From Larkinella knui (GTDB taxonomy: Bacteria; Bacteroidota; Bacteroidia; Cytophagales; Spirosomataceae): a DNA stretch of 64,000 nt. Positions within the stretch are counted from its first letter, which is position 1. Each line of letters opens with the position of its first letter. The stretch is taken from the NCBI RefSeq assembly GCF_003858645.1, contig NZ_RQJP01000002.1:496001-560000 (forward strand). Reading direction: 5' to 3'. The position numbers were made by a program, and so were the translations under genes. The notes under the pieces are model-generated. The model was not told the DNA's origin, ran no database searches, and saw nothing but the letters and a program-made list of their open reading frames with translations. Of this stretch, positions 1 to 8,931 are shown in pieces.

Positions 1-647
1 TATAGCGGAACCAAACCCCAGCGAACGGCTTCAAGGGCCATACAGACCCGGCTTTTTACCTGCATTTTCTGAAAGATGGCTTCCCGATACCCATCGACGG
101 TTCGGGCACTCACGCACATTTTATCGGCGATTTCTACGTACGTGAGCTCGCTACACGCCAGTTTCAGGAATTTGAGTTCGCGATCGTTCAATTTAAAATA
201 AGACGCCGGTGTGCTGTTTTCGGCGGGATTCAGACTTCGGATGAGTCCGCCGGTCATGAAGTCGGAATAATGATAACCTTTGGTACTGATGTCTTCAAGA
301 GCCTGTCGGAGTTCGGCGGGACGGCAACCTTTGAGAAGATAGCCTTTTACGCCATTCCGAACCATCCGGACAATGTTTTCTTCGCGATCCATCATCGACA
401 ACGCCAGCATCTTAATAGCCGGATAGTGTTCTTTCAGATAGGCCGCCGTTTCGTAACCATCCATCTCAGGCATACTGACGTCCAGTAATACAATATCAGG
501 CGGGTTACCCCGATTGAGATACCGGATTAAATCACGTCCATTCTCCGCAACATAATGCACTTCATAAGTTTCGAACCTCAGAATAAGATCAGCCAGGCCC
601 TGCGCCATAAGGCGGTGATCGTCAACAATAACGATAGAAGTTTTCAC
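1..647 (-). CDS. NarL/LuxR-family response regulator (last base of stop codon probably just outside window)
   Basis: About 215 codons read from a GTG start at 647. An in-frame TGA lies seven codons upstream and no ATG lies between them, so GTG is the best start. The receiver domain shows the acidic pair D9/D10, the phospho-acceptor D56 in LLDVSMPEMDG and the conserved lysine in GYLLKG. A C-terminal LuxR-type helix-turn-helix follows (LNDRELKFLKLACSELTYVE). The reading frame reaches the window edge as VPL then TA, so it very probably stops at TAA or TAG one base outside. It lies 72 bp downstream of the histidine kinase and is its likely partner. Its target genes cannot be deduced. Confidence 0.93.
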   Translation of the reverse strand, partial: MKTSIVIVDDHRLMAQGLADLILRFETYEVHYVAENGRDLIRYLNRGNPPDIVLLDVSMPEMDGYETAAYLKEHYPAIKMLALSMMDREENIVRMVRNGVKGYLLKGCRPAELRQALEDISTKGYHYSDFMTGGLIRSLNPAENSTPASYFKLNDRELKFLKLACSELTYVEIADKMCVSARTVDGYREAIFQKMQVKSRVCMALEAVRWGLVPL

Positions 648-719
648 AGAGATAGAGATTGGTCAGCGGCCTCAAATTAAACCAAATCTAATCGCTTTGC
701 AAATACTATTTACCTATTT

Positions 720-1553
720 TCAGATGGTAATTTTACTTACAGCCGCTTCTCCCCGCTTGTTCGGTAATCGGATTTCAATTCGCGTTCCCCAGCCCGGCTG
801 GCTGATGAGAACACATTCGCCACCCAGCAACCGAGCGCGCTGTTTTAGGTTCCATAAACCGGATCCTGACCGGTCGGGGCCGCGCTCGGTTGCTTCGCCG
901 AGATCGAACCCGCAACCGTCGTCGGTAACAACCAGACTAAACCGGTCGAGGCCATAATCGGCGCTGACCGTTAACTGATGTCCCCCGGAGTGTTTCATGG
1001 CATTATTGAGTGCTTCCTGAACCATGCGAAACAGGATGGTTTCGGTATTTTCGTCCAGCGAATACGGCGATCCAATGAATTGAAACTGGGTTTGAAACCG
1101 GCCGGTACGCTGAATTCGCTCCATTTCCAGCGCTAGGCTTTCCCGTAACCCATACCGCTCAACCGTGCCGCCATCGAGCGTTTTGGATAGTCGGCGGACA
1201 TCCTGCATGGTACGCTCAACGGTTTCAAACGTTTGCTGCACGGTGGGCGCATGAACACTTCCCGCGAGGTCTTCCTCAAGAACACTCAGCTGAATCAGGG
1301 TCAGCGAGAGCATCTGTCCGATGTGGTCGTGCAGTTCCTGCCCAATCTGCTGAAGCGTGTGGTTTTGAATTTCGAGTTGTGACTGAAGCAGTCCACGTTC
1401 GTAGGATTCTTTGGTCAGGCTCAGTTCCTGCTGGTAGCGAAAATTTCGTTTTTGATAGAGAAAGAAAAAGGTCGCGACAAACGTTGCCAGTAATAACATC
1501 AGAATTGTACCCGCTATTATAACAATGACGACTTCATCTGCCGGGCTTTGCAT
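720..1553 (-). CDS. NarL-type sensor histidine kinase
   Basis: A 277-residue protein with one N-terminal transmembrane segment (about residues 7-33), a coiled linker, a HisKA_3 dimerisation domain with the phospho-histidine at H75 in QELHDHIGQ, and a HATPase_c domain (DDGCGFDL and GSGLWNLKQRARLLGG). There is no periplasmic sensor domain, so it must sense through the membrane segment or a partner. Its start overlaps the upstream membrane-protein gene by 37 bp, which points to translational coupling and makes that protein a candidate sensory partner. The response regulator follows directly. Confidence 0.93.
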   Translation of the reverse strand: MQSPADEVVIVIIAGTILMLLLATFVATFFFLYQKRNFRYQQELSLTKESYERGLLQSQLEIQNHTLQQIGQELHDHIGQMLSLTLIQLSVLEEDLAGSVHAPTVQQTFETVERTMQDVRRLSKTLDGGTVERYGLRESLALEMERIQRTGRFQTQFQFIGSPYSLDENTETILFRMVQEALNNAMKHSGGHQLTVSADYGLDRFSLVVTDDGCGFDLGEATERGPDRSGSGLWNLKQRARLLGGECVLISQPGWGTRIEIRLPNKRGEAAVSKITI

Positions 1554-2158
1554 ATAAATCCAACGGTATAGAGGCTATAAAGCAATATATTTAAGATATG
1601 GTTGATAACGTATAATTTTTTAGCCAGGCCCATATCTACTTTATACAAGTAGTTTAATAACCCCATTAAAAAAAAGGTACCTGCATAAAAGAAAAGGACA
1701 CCGGTACTGATCCAAAACTCAGGGATGGCCCATATTTTCTCTTCCGTATTTCCTTTAAATAGCTCAAAGAAGTAAATACCGGACCAAAGAATTAACAGGG
1801 CCGATTCGACCATAAAGCTAGTTGAATTAGGCGAATTTAGTTTTTGAAAAAATAGCGTATTGAGTACACAAACCAGCAAGAATCCGGGGATCGATCTACC
1901 GATCCATTTTTTAACCGAAACGCTATTGATTGTATTCAGGAAGAATAAAGCGACTAACATATATTCGATCGGCTGGTAAAAATGATAAATAAAATTTGAA
2001 TTCTTTACCATTTTTAAATGATAATAGCCGATTCCTTCCACAACACACGTTACGTACAGCGACCACATCAACCAGCGAAAATTTTCGGTTAGAAACCTTC
2101 GCTGGTTGATGGCAACGATCAGACTGATCAACAAAAAAGTAAGATAGACTTCAAGCAT
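1517..2158 (-). CDS. Hypothetical polytopic membrane protein upstream of the histidine kinase
   Basis: 213 residues with about six to seven hydrophobic segments and no family I can name with certainty. Charged and aromatic residues between helices (for example GYYHLK and HFYQPIEYM) are the only distinctive motifs. The 3' end overlaps the histidine kinase start by 37 bp, and the gene follows the hypothetical gene at 2180-2893 after 21 bp, so all four minus-strand genes look co-transcribed. Because the kinase has almost no extracytoplasmic part, this protein may be the sensing unit; that is inference from position only. Confidence 0.75.
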   Translation of the reverse strand: MLEVYLTFLLISLIVAINQRRFLTENFRWLMWSLYVTCVVEGIGYYHLKMVKNSNFIYHFYQPIEYMLVALFFLNTINSVSVKKWIGRSIPGFLLVCVLNTLFFQKLNSPNSTSFMVESALLILWSGIYFFELFKGNTEEKIWAIPEFWISTGVLFFYAGTFFLMGLLNYLYKVDMGLAKKLYVINHILNILLYSLYTVGFICKARQMKSSLL

Positions 2159-2179
2159 AGCGGCAAGCTACAGGATAAT

Positions 2180-2893
2180 TCAGCCAGGAATCGGGCAACA
2201 CTGGGCACCATTGTCAACAGGATCGAGCAGAATGAGCGTTTTGGGCGGAAGATCTTCCCGGTCATCTTTGAAAACGCCAATAAATACAACGGTATTCCGG
2301 GGCTCTTCGCGGGTATCGACACCCAAATACACAGCCGCTTTTTTATAGGCCGGATCCGGTTTATCCATTTCAAAAAAGGTCTTTTTTAAATAATCAGGCG
2401 AATGGGCATACCCATTGAATTCATTGTAGGGATCGATAAAACCGGCAGCACCGGTACATAAATTTCTACTAATCCAGTTGATCTGTCCCTTTTTCAACTC
2501 ATCAAACCCGATTGTGTCGTCGAGCATATCCGGATCACCCGAAACACTGGGTCTTCCTTTGTATATATCTGTAATAATCTGACAACTGGTATCTACACCA
2601 CACGCATAAATCGTCAGTTCTTCATGCTGTTCCGTTTTCGGCTTACAACTAAAAAAGAGAACGATTCGGCTCAGGCGTTCCGCTTTCAGAATGGTATAAA
2701 ATGTAACGGCATTAAAAAAATACTTGAGCCTGTCTTTACTCAAATTTACATCCGGAATCGTTGTCCACTCCCGCCTTCTTCTTGCAAACTCCTCAATCCA
2801 TTCATAAAACATTTTTCCAGATATTGGCCCCGTACCGGGTTCATCGGGAAATACTTTTTGGGGATCAAGATAATTAGGAATGATCGCTGGCAT
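2180..2893 (-). CDS. Hypothetical soluble protein, first gene of the two-component operon
   Basis: 237 residues, no signal peptide and no membrane segment. I do not recognise the family. It has a cysteine-containing central part (ACGVDTSCQIITDIYKG) and ends in a CCPIPG tail. It is 21 bp upstream of the membrane-protein gene in the same orientation, so it probably belongs to the same transcript as the sensor kinase and regulator. Codon use looks like its neighbours. The ATG at 2893 is the first good start after the AT-rich gap. Confidence 0.7.
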   Translation of the reverse strand: MPAIIPNYLDPQKVFPDEPGTGPISGKMFYEWIEEFARRRREWTTIPDVNLSKDRLKYFFNAVTFYTILKAERLSRIVLFFSCKPKTEQHEELTIYACGVDTSCQIITDIYKGRPSVSGDPDMLDDTIGFDELKKGQINWISRNLCTGAAGFIDPYNEFNGYAHSPDYLKKTFFEMDKPDPAYKKAAVYLGVDTREEPRNTVVFIGVFKDDREDLPPKTLILLDPVDNGAQCCPIPG

Positions 2894-3008
2894 ACTGATA
2901 CACGTTTATGGTTGACACTAATCGTCCATAAAGTTGATCAATTACCCGTTAATTAAAATTCAGAATTATTTTTAATGGTTCCCGTAAAAGAAAGCAATCA
3001 TTTTAGTA

Positions 3009-3215
3009 TCAATAAGTTATCCACTGTATCAGGGCTATTTTATGAGAAATTTCCTGCAAAATACGGGAAATTTCCCGGTCGCCTATCCGCCGGATAACCT
3101 CCTCAATATTGGCCGGTTTGTTTTCCGATCCATTTTTTACCGGTGACCAGCAGGCTTGATTCTCCACCCAGGGCCAGACAATTCCCAAATTTCCCATTGT
3201 GATAAAATCGTACAT
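3009..3215 (-). CDS. Possible small hypothetical protein (68 aa)
   Basis: A short open frame with a C-terminal stretch that could form an amphipathic helix (IGDREISRILQEISHKIAL). It lies 115 bp upstream of the minus-strand operon and shares the AT-rich divergent region with the sigma-like gene at 3353. No family is recognised and nothing except length and orientation supports coding, so it may be a chance frame. Confidence 0.3.
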   Translation of the reverse strand: MYDFITMGNLGIVWPWVENQACWSPVKNGSENKPANIEEVIRRIGDREISRILQEISHKIALIQWITY

Positions 3216-3261
3216 CGAATGGCTATAAATGTATATAAAAACAACAAAATATTATTATAAT

Positions 3262-3289
3262 ATTGCGATATAATTATAAAAATCGCAAT
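3262..3289. promoter_or_regulatory. Operator-like inverted repeat in divergent AT-rich region
   Basis: Perfect 8-bp arms ATTGCGAT (3262-3269) and ATCGCAAT (3282-3289) flank a 12-bp AT spacer, in the very AT-rich gap between the minus-strand ORF starting at 3215 and the sigma-like gene at 3353. The arm spacing (20 bp centre to centre) suits a dimeric helix-turn-helix protein bound on one face of DNA. No T-tract follows, so it does not look like a terminator. Confidence 0.4.
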
Positions 3290-3352
3290 TGTTATCATAA
3301 ATCTTAATACGCACTATTTACTATCACATCGGATAATCATCGCTTTTAACCC

Positions 3353-3733
3353 ATGGATTCCAATGCGCCAATGTTTTATGAAATGATCCGGAGTGATCAA
3401 AAGACCCGTGAGGAGGCTTACCGGTATTATCGGTCGGCTTGTCTTAAATTTTGCGAGTCGTTGATTAAAGATAAAGCCGAAGCGGAAAGAATGGTGCGCG
3501 CTGTTTTTAGCGAAATCCACGATACCGAGTCCGGTTTAAACCCGGATCAGGATTTTGAAAAGCATTTATTCATCTGCCTGCGGAACACGGTTTTTACGTA
3601 TCTGAAAGCCACCAATACCTGCCAACTCATTCAGCAACAAGCCCTTCAAAACGAGAAAACAAACTCGAACCAACGGAAAATCCGCGGGCAATTTATCCAT
3701 TCGCTCATGAACACCCTGATCAGAAAACGGTGA
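3353..3733 (+). CDS. Sigma-70 region-2-only ECF-like protein (truncated)
   Basis: 126 residues. Residues about 20-95 follow the pattern of Bacteroidota ECF sigma region 2: YRYYRSACLKFCESLIKD, then AERMVRAVFSEIHD, then FEKHLFICLRNTVFTYLKA. The normal length is about 170-200 residues with a region-4 helix-turn-helix at the C-terminus; here the protein ends after a polar tail and no region-4 sequence is visible in the 80 bp before the SusC gene. It could bind core polymerase or a partner without reading a -35 element, or be a decayed sigma gene. It sits directly upstream of the SusC/SusD pair at 3814-8814. Confidence 0.65.
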   Translation: MDSNAPMFYEMIRSDQKTREEAYRYYRSACLKFCESLIKDKAEAERMVRAVFSEIHDTESGLNPDQDFEKHLFICLRNTVFTYLKATNTCQLIQQQALQNEKTNSNQRKIRGQFIHSLMNTLIRKR

Positions 3734-3813
3734 ACGCTTTCTGACGCAACGGGCAAACTAAACCTGCCGTACTTTTTCAACTTAACAATTCCTAACCCTC
3801 GTTCAATCTTTCT

Positions 3814-6800
3814 ATGAAAACAAAATCTACCAGTAGGTTACTCGCTACCTATACCCTGCTTTTAGCGGTATTGTTGGGCCCGGGTATGCTACCAGCCTGG
3901 GCACAGGGACCTGTCCGGCAATTAGTCAGCGGCAAAGTTACTTCGGCCACCGATAACACGCCGATACCGGGTGTCAATGTCGTATTAAAGGGAACCCAGG
4001 TCGGAACCACCACCAATGCAGACGGAAATTACTCCGTCGACGTCAGTGGCGCGGAACCCATTCTGGTTTTCTCCTACATTGGTTTTGCCCCCCAGGAAGT
4101 TTCCGTTGCCAACAAAAAAATCAGCGATGTCCGGCTGGTCGAGACGGTTGCCACCCTGCAGGAAGCGGTCGTAACGGCACTGGGCATCAAGCGGGAAAAA
4201 CGGTCGCTGGGCTATTCTGTCGGCAATATCGAAAGCAAAGCCCTCACCGAAACGCCCCAGACTAACGTGCTGAATGCCATGGCCGGCAAGGTAGCCGGGG
4301 TACAGATTTCGCAGATGAGCGGGGGCGTCGGGTCTTCGGTGAGCATGATCATCCGCGGGGCCAACTCCCTGAATGGCGACAACCAGCCGCTGTTTGTCAT
4401 CGACGGTGTACCGGTCGCCAACAAACTTTCCAATGGTTTTGGCGGGGCCGACATGGGAAACCCCATTTCCGATATCAACCCGAACGACATTGCCAATATA
4501 TCCATCCTGAAAGGTCCCAGTGCCGCAGCCCTCTATGGGTCAAGGGCTGGTAACGGGGTCGTCCTGATCACCACAAAATCCGGCGCGGGTGGTAAAAAGG
4601 GAATTGGTGTGTCGCTGAACACCTCGGTTGTGGCTGACGTTCCGCTGCAATATGTAGCGGTTCAAAACAAATTCGGATCCGGCAAGACGGGGGCCCACAT
4701 CCTGGAGGAGCCGGAAAATGAAAGCTGGGGAGCTGCCCTCGACAAAGGGGAGCAATGGGCCTTGTGGAACAGCAATGGACAAAAAGTACCCCTGGTTTCT
4801 TATCCCAACCGATTCAAGGATTTTTTCAAAACCGGAATCACCAATACCAATAACGTGTCGGTTAACGGGAACTACGACAAAGGAAGTTTCAGGCTTTCGC
4901 TCGGGAACATGAAGAATACCGGCATCATCCCGAACACGGATCTGTCCCGCCTTACGATCGCGCTGAACACCACCTACAACCTGACCGACAGGCTGCGGGC
5001 TTCGGTGAATATGAACATCACCGAATCGGGTTCCAACAACCGGCCGATCATCGACCAAAGCCGCAATGACGTGGTACGGAGTGTCTACGAAACCGGTGCT
5101 CAGGTAAACATCAACGACCTGCGCGACTACTGGCTGCCCGGTCAGGAAGGCATTGCGCAGCGGAAGTATAAGGATAAGCAAAATAACCCGTTCTACCTGG
5201 CGTACGAGAATCCCACCGGCTTTAAACGCGACCGGATTGTGAGCAAGATCCAACTCGACTACGACATCTCGAAGGCGTTCGCGATCACCGGCCGGTATTC
5301 GCGCGACTCCTATGAAGAGATTCTGGAAGCTAAAAAAGCCTACAACAACTTCGAGGCTCTGAATGGGGCCTATCAGGTTTCAAACAACTACAACAAGGAA
5401 ACCAACCTGGACCTGATCTTGACCTACAAGCATAGCTTTGGCAAAGACTGGAGCCTGAACGCCCTGGCCGGATTCAACCGGCTGGAGCAATACGGACGGA
5501 GCCTGGCGACTTCGGCGACTGCCCTGGTTGTGCCCGGCGTTTACAACATTTCCAATGGCGCTCCCGGTGCGGTTTCTTACAACAGCCTGCTGAACCGCAA
5601 GAAACTTTACGGCGTATATGGCTCAGCCTCCATTGGGTTCAGAGACATGGTTTTCCTCGATCTCACCGCGCGGAATGACTGGACCAGCACCCTGCCGAAA
5701 GGAAACAATTCTTATTTCTATCCGTCCGCTTCGCTCAGCGTGATTGCGTCGGAAATGATCACCATGCCGCGTTGGGTCAGTTTGGCCAAAATCCGGGCGG
5801 GCTATGCGCAGGTGGGTAATGACGTAGCGCCCTACGCCTACAGCAATATTTACCAGACCGCCCTCGATTGGGGCGCGGCCAAAAGCATGTATATGGGTGG
5901 AACGCTCACCAACCCGAACCTGAAGCCTGAAATCGCCACGTCGAGCGAGATTGGTGTTGACCTGAAGTTTCTGAACAACCGCCTGGGACTGGATGCGACC
6001 TTCTACCAACGCGGAAACAAAAACCAGGTACTCTCCATCGTAACTCCGATTGAATCCGGTGCGAACACCAAGCAGATCAACGCCGGACTGGTGGAAAGCC
6101 GAGGCTTTGAACTGGCCCTGTATACGACGCCCATCAAACGCCAGAACTTTACCTGGGACATGAACATTACCCTGACCCGGAACCGCACGTATATTACCCG
6201 ACTGGCAGACGGGATCAAGTATTTCTCTTTTGCGTCCTACTCCGGAGCGGAAGTACGGACGTACGAGGGGGATCAGATGGGTGATATCTATGCCGCACCG
6301 ATCCTGCGGGTGAAAGACACCAATTCGCCGTACTATGGCTATCCGATCGTAACCAATGGCGGACTTTACCAGACCGACAACGATGTGAACAACCTGAAAA
6401 AGATCGGGAACTTTAACCACAAATTCCTGATGGGCGTTCAACCCTCCATCACGTACAAAAATATAACGTTGTTCGCCAATGTCGACTGGCGTCTTGGCGG
6501 GTCTTTCTACTCCAACACGATGATGTTCCTGGGCAACAATGGCCAGCTGGAAAAAACCCTGACCGGAGAAAGCTACGATCCGAGCAAAAGCCTGGTCGAT
6601 CAGATTAAAGCCAATCCGGACAAATACCTGGGTAGCTGGGTAGGCGGCCGCAATGCCGAATACCACGGTTTTGCCTGGCCCGAAGGCAGTGTGGAAGCCA
6701 GCCGCAGGGTGCAGGATGCCAGTCTGAACCCCGGCGTTCTGGCCACAAAAGATGCGAACGGCAATACGGTTTATACGGAAAACCTGGGCGGCCCCGGCAG

Positions 6801-7128
6801 CAAATGGCTGGACCCCTTCAGCGCCTTCCGCTACGCCAACCGTCCGTTTGCCGAAAAGAACATGTACAGTGCTACCTACGTGAAAGTGCGGGAAGTTTCG
6901 ATCACCTACCGCCTGCCTAAACCCTTCGTCAATCGGCTGCATTTGCAGAATGCCTCGGTCGGCTTCGTGGCCAGCAACATCTTCATGTGGACCCGGGCCG
7001 GAATCAAGGGGCTCGATCCCGAACGGGCTTTCCGGCCAAACGGTGTGGGATGGACGCAAGGAGTGGAGTATTACAACGTACTGCCTTTCACGGGTTCGTT
7101 CGGTATGAAATTGAATGTCGACTTTTAA
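3814..7128 (+). CDS. SusC/RagA-family TonB-linked outer-membrane receptor
   Basis: 1104 residues. A signal peptide (about 1-31, ending PAWAQ) is followed by a carboxypeptidase-regulatory-like domain (about 37-113, with GVNVVLKGTQVGTTTNADG), a plug domain with the SusC hallmark LFVIDGVPVAN and SILKGPSAAALYGSRAGNGV, and a beta-barrel ending GSFGMKLNVDF. There is no STN domain, so no direct link to a FecR protein is expected. It forms an outer-membrane transporter with the SusD-like lipoprotein that starts 12 bp downstream; energy would come from TonB-ExbBD encoded elsewhere. The substrate is unknown. Confidence 0.96.
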   Translation: MKTKSTSRLLATYTLLLAVLLGPGMLPAWAQGPVRQLVSGKVTSATDNTPIPGVNVVLKGTQVGTTTNADGNYSVDVSGAEPILVFSYIGFAPQEVSVANKKISDVRLVETVATLQEAVVTALGIKREKRSLGYSVGNIESKALTETPQTNVLNAMAGKVAGVQISQMSGGVGSSVSMIIRGANSLNGDNQPLFVIDGVPVANKLSNGFGGADMGNPISDINPNDIANISILKGPSAAALYGSRAGNGVVLITTKSGAGGKKGIGVSLNTSVVADVPLQYVAVQNKFGSGKTGAHILEEPENESWGAALDKGEQWALWNSNGQKVPLVSYPNRFKDFFKTGITNTNNVSVNGNYDKGSFRLSLGNMKNTGIIPNTDLSRLTIALNTTYNLTDRLRASVNMNITESGSNNRPIIDQSRNDVVRSVYETGAQVNINDLRDYWLPGQEGIAQRKYKDKQNNPFYLAYENPTGFKRDRIVSKIQLDYDISKAFAITGRYSRDSYEEILEAKKAYNNFEALNGAYQVSNNYNKETNLDLILTYKHSFGKDWSLNALAGFNRLEQYGRSLATSATALVVPGVYNISNGAPGAVSYNSLLNRKKLYGVYGSASIGFRDMVFLDLTARNDWTSTLPKGNNSYFYPSASLSVIASEMITMPRWVSLAKIRAGYAQVGNDVAPYAYSNIYQTALDWGAAKSMYMGGTLTNPNLKPEIATSSEIGVDLKFLNNRLGLDATFYQRGNKNQVLSIVTPIESGANTKQINAGLVESRGFELALYTTPIKRQNFTWDMNITLTRNRTYITRLADGIKYFSFASYSGAEVRTYEGDQMGDIYAAPILRVKDTNSPYYGYPIVTNGGLYQTDNDVNNLKKIGNFNHKFLMGVQPSITYKNITLFANVDWRLGGSFYSNTMMFLGNNGQLEKTLTGESYDPSKSLVDQIKANPDKYLGSWVGGRNAEYHGFAWPEGSVEASRRVQDASLNPGVLATKDANGNTVYTENLGGPGSKWLDPFSAFRYANRPFAEKNMYSATYVKVREVSITYRLPKPFVNRLHLQNASVGFVASNIFMWTRAGIKGLDPERAFRPNGVGWTQGVEYYNVLPFTGSFGMKLNVDF

Positions 7129-7140
7129 TTGGAAGTGAAG

Positions 7141-8814
7141 ATGAAAACGATAAAAGCATTGAGAATTCCCCTGCTTGCCATGATGGTTCTGTGGCTATCC
7201 GCCTGTCAGGAACTAACCGATATCAACAAGAATCCCAACAGTCCGGAAAATGTATCTTCCAACTACGTCCTCACCTATTCGCTGGTCAATAGCGGAAAGC
7301 TAGTCTTCGGGCTGGGCAAGAACAGTTCCAAAATCGCTGCGGCCATGCAGTACATGCAGGCAGGTACGAACGAAGGGGCCGCCGAGACGAACCAATATGC
7401 CTGGGGGCAGGAAAACTGGGCAAGCTACTACGATATCCTGCGGAACGTACAGATCATTTATGACAATGGCGTGCGGGATGACAACAAACTGTTCCAGGGA
7501 ATTGCGCTGACCATGAAATCCATGCTTTTCGGGTTGCTGACCGACCTCTATGGCGACATCCCTTACAGCGAAGCCCTGAAGGCCAGTACCGGGTCATTTT
7601 TTCCAAAATATGATAGCCAGGCCGATGTCTACAAGGGTATTCTGACCGACTTGAAAAAGGCGAACGAGTTGATGCAAAATCTGACGGCCAAGGATGTGGT
7701 GAGCGCCACGTCCGATGTGATGTACAAGGGCGATGCGGCCAAATGGAAAAAGTTTGCCAATTCGTTGCGGCTGCGTTACGCCCTTCGCCTGGCGGATAAA
7801 AAGGCGGAAATGGCCGCATTGGGGATCAATCTTGAAACCGAGTTCAAGGAAGCAGCCGCCGGTGCCTTCACCAGCAAGGCCGACGACGCAACCCTGGCTT
7901 TTCTGGGTACCAACTCCGATAACGCCCAACCCGGTGGCCCGCTGGCATCGGCCACGTTCAACTGGCTGACCAAACCGGCCAAACCACTCGTCGACAAGTT
8001 GCTTCAGCTGAAAGATCCGAGGTTGCAGCGGTGGGCCAATCCGGTGCGCCGAAAATGGGATGCCAACGTGACCCAGGCCACCACCAAAACGGTTACGAAC
8101 CTGTTTGGCGAAACGTATTCCGTGGTCTATGTACCGAGCGTGGCCTCCAGTGCCGACACGAACCTTTACGTAGGTTTGCCGGTCGGGCTTCCCATTACGC
8201 AGGGCATCGTCTACAACAAAGGAAATGATGTGTCGGTCTATCCCAACGAACAGAATCCCTACATTTCGTTCATTCATGACCGTTACCGTAAAAATACCGA
8301 CCCGTACGTGGCGATGAATTTCATGAACTACCCCGAGGTTGAGTTTATTCTGGCGGAAGCCGCCTTGTTGGGTGGATTCGGGGCTACTGACGCGGAAGGC
8401 CATTACAAAAAAGCGGTCCAGGCTTCCATGGACAAAGAAGGGGCGCTAACCGCCACCGGCTTCAACTTCGAAACGTATTATGCGCAACCAGGGGTGAGCT
8501 ACGCCAGCGCGGGCAACAAACAGGAGCGGATTCTGGAGCAGAAATGGATCTCCTCCTGGTTCAGCATCCAATCCTGGTTCGACTGGAGACGGACGGGCTA
8601 TCCCGCCCTCAAAACCGGTCCGGTGGCCCAGTTCGGCGCGGCTCTGCCCATCCGGTACATGTATCCGACGCCCAATCTGGATCCCAAATACATCGCGAAT
8701 TACAATGAGGCCGTAAGCAGACTGGCCAGCACTAATTTTATTCCTGCCGGCCAGAGCAAGGATCACCACTATGCCAAAATGTGGCTGGTGCAGGGAACAT
8801 CAAAACCCTGGTAG
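7141..8814 (+). CDS. SusD/RagB-like lipoprotein (SusD_2 type)
   Basis: 557 residues from ATG at 7141, which gives a clean lipoprotein signal (MKTIKALRIPLLAMMVLWLS then the lipid-accepting Cys of LSAC). An in-frame TTG twelve bases earlier would add four residues and is less likely. After the Cys comes the SusD_2 start ELTDINKNPNSPENV and alpha-helical repeats; WRRTGYPAL near the end is typical of the family. It is the surface glycan-binding partner of the upstream SusC. A strong terminator 17 bp after the stop closes this transcript. Confidence 0.94.
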   Translation: MKTIKALRIPLLAMMVLWLSACQELTDINKNPNSPENVSSNYVLTYSLVNSGKLVFGLGKNSSKIAAAMQYMQAGTNEGAAETNQYAWGQENWASYYDILRNVQIIYDNGVRDDNKLFQGIALTMKSMLFGLLTDLYGDIPYSEALKASTGSFFPKYDSQADVYKGILTDLKKANELMQNLTAKDVVSATSDVMYKGDAAKWKKFANSLRLRYALRLADKKAEMAALGINLETEFKEAAAGAFTSKADDATLAFLGTNSDNAQPGGPLASATFNWLTKPAKPLVDKLLQLKDPRLQRWANPVRRKWDANVTQATTKTVTNLFGETYSVVYVPSVASSADTNLYVGLPVGLPITQGIVYNKGNDVSVYPNEQNPYISFIHDRYRKNTDPYVAMNFMNYPEVEFILAEAALLGGFGATDAEGHYKKAVQASMDKEGALTATGFNFETYYAQPGVSYASAGNKQERILEQKWISSWFSIQSWFDWRRTGYPALKTGPVAQFGAALPIRYMYPTPNLDPKYIANYNEAVSRLASTNFIPAGQSKDHHYAKMWLVQGTSKPW

Positions 8815-8830
8815 GTTTCTGGTTTTGAAA

Positions 8831-8871
8831 CCGGGCAGTCGGGATGCGGACGCCGACTGCCCGGTTTTTTT
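8831..8871 (+). terminator. Rho-independent terminator after SusC/SusD pair
   Basis: Perfect 12-bp stem CCGGGCAGTCGG (8831-8842) with CCGACTGCCCGG (8853-8864), a 10-nt loop and a run of seven T at 8865-8871. It starts 17 bp after the SusD stop codon. Confidence 0.9.
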
Positions 8872-8931
8872 GAATGAGTGTGCGTCCGAAAACCGTGTAA
8901 ATACAACCTGAAAAATATAGCCTGATTTCGT

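Noticed and set aside
5623-7059. 478-codon open frame on the minus strand inside the SusC gene
   Set aside because: It is the antisense shadow of SusC; composition is driven by GC-rich third positions and no domain is recognisable.
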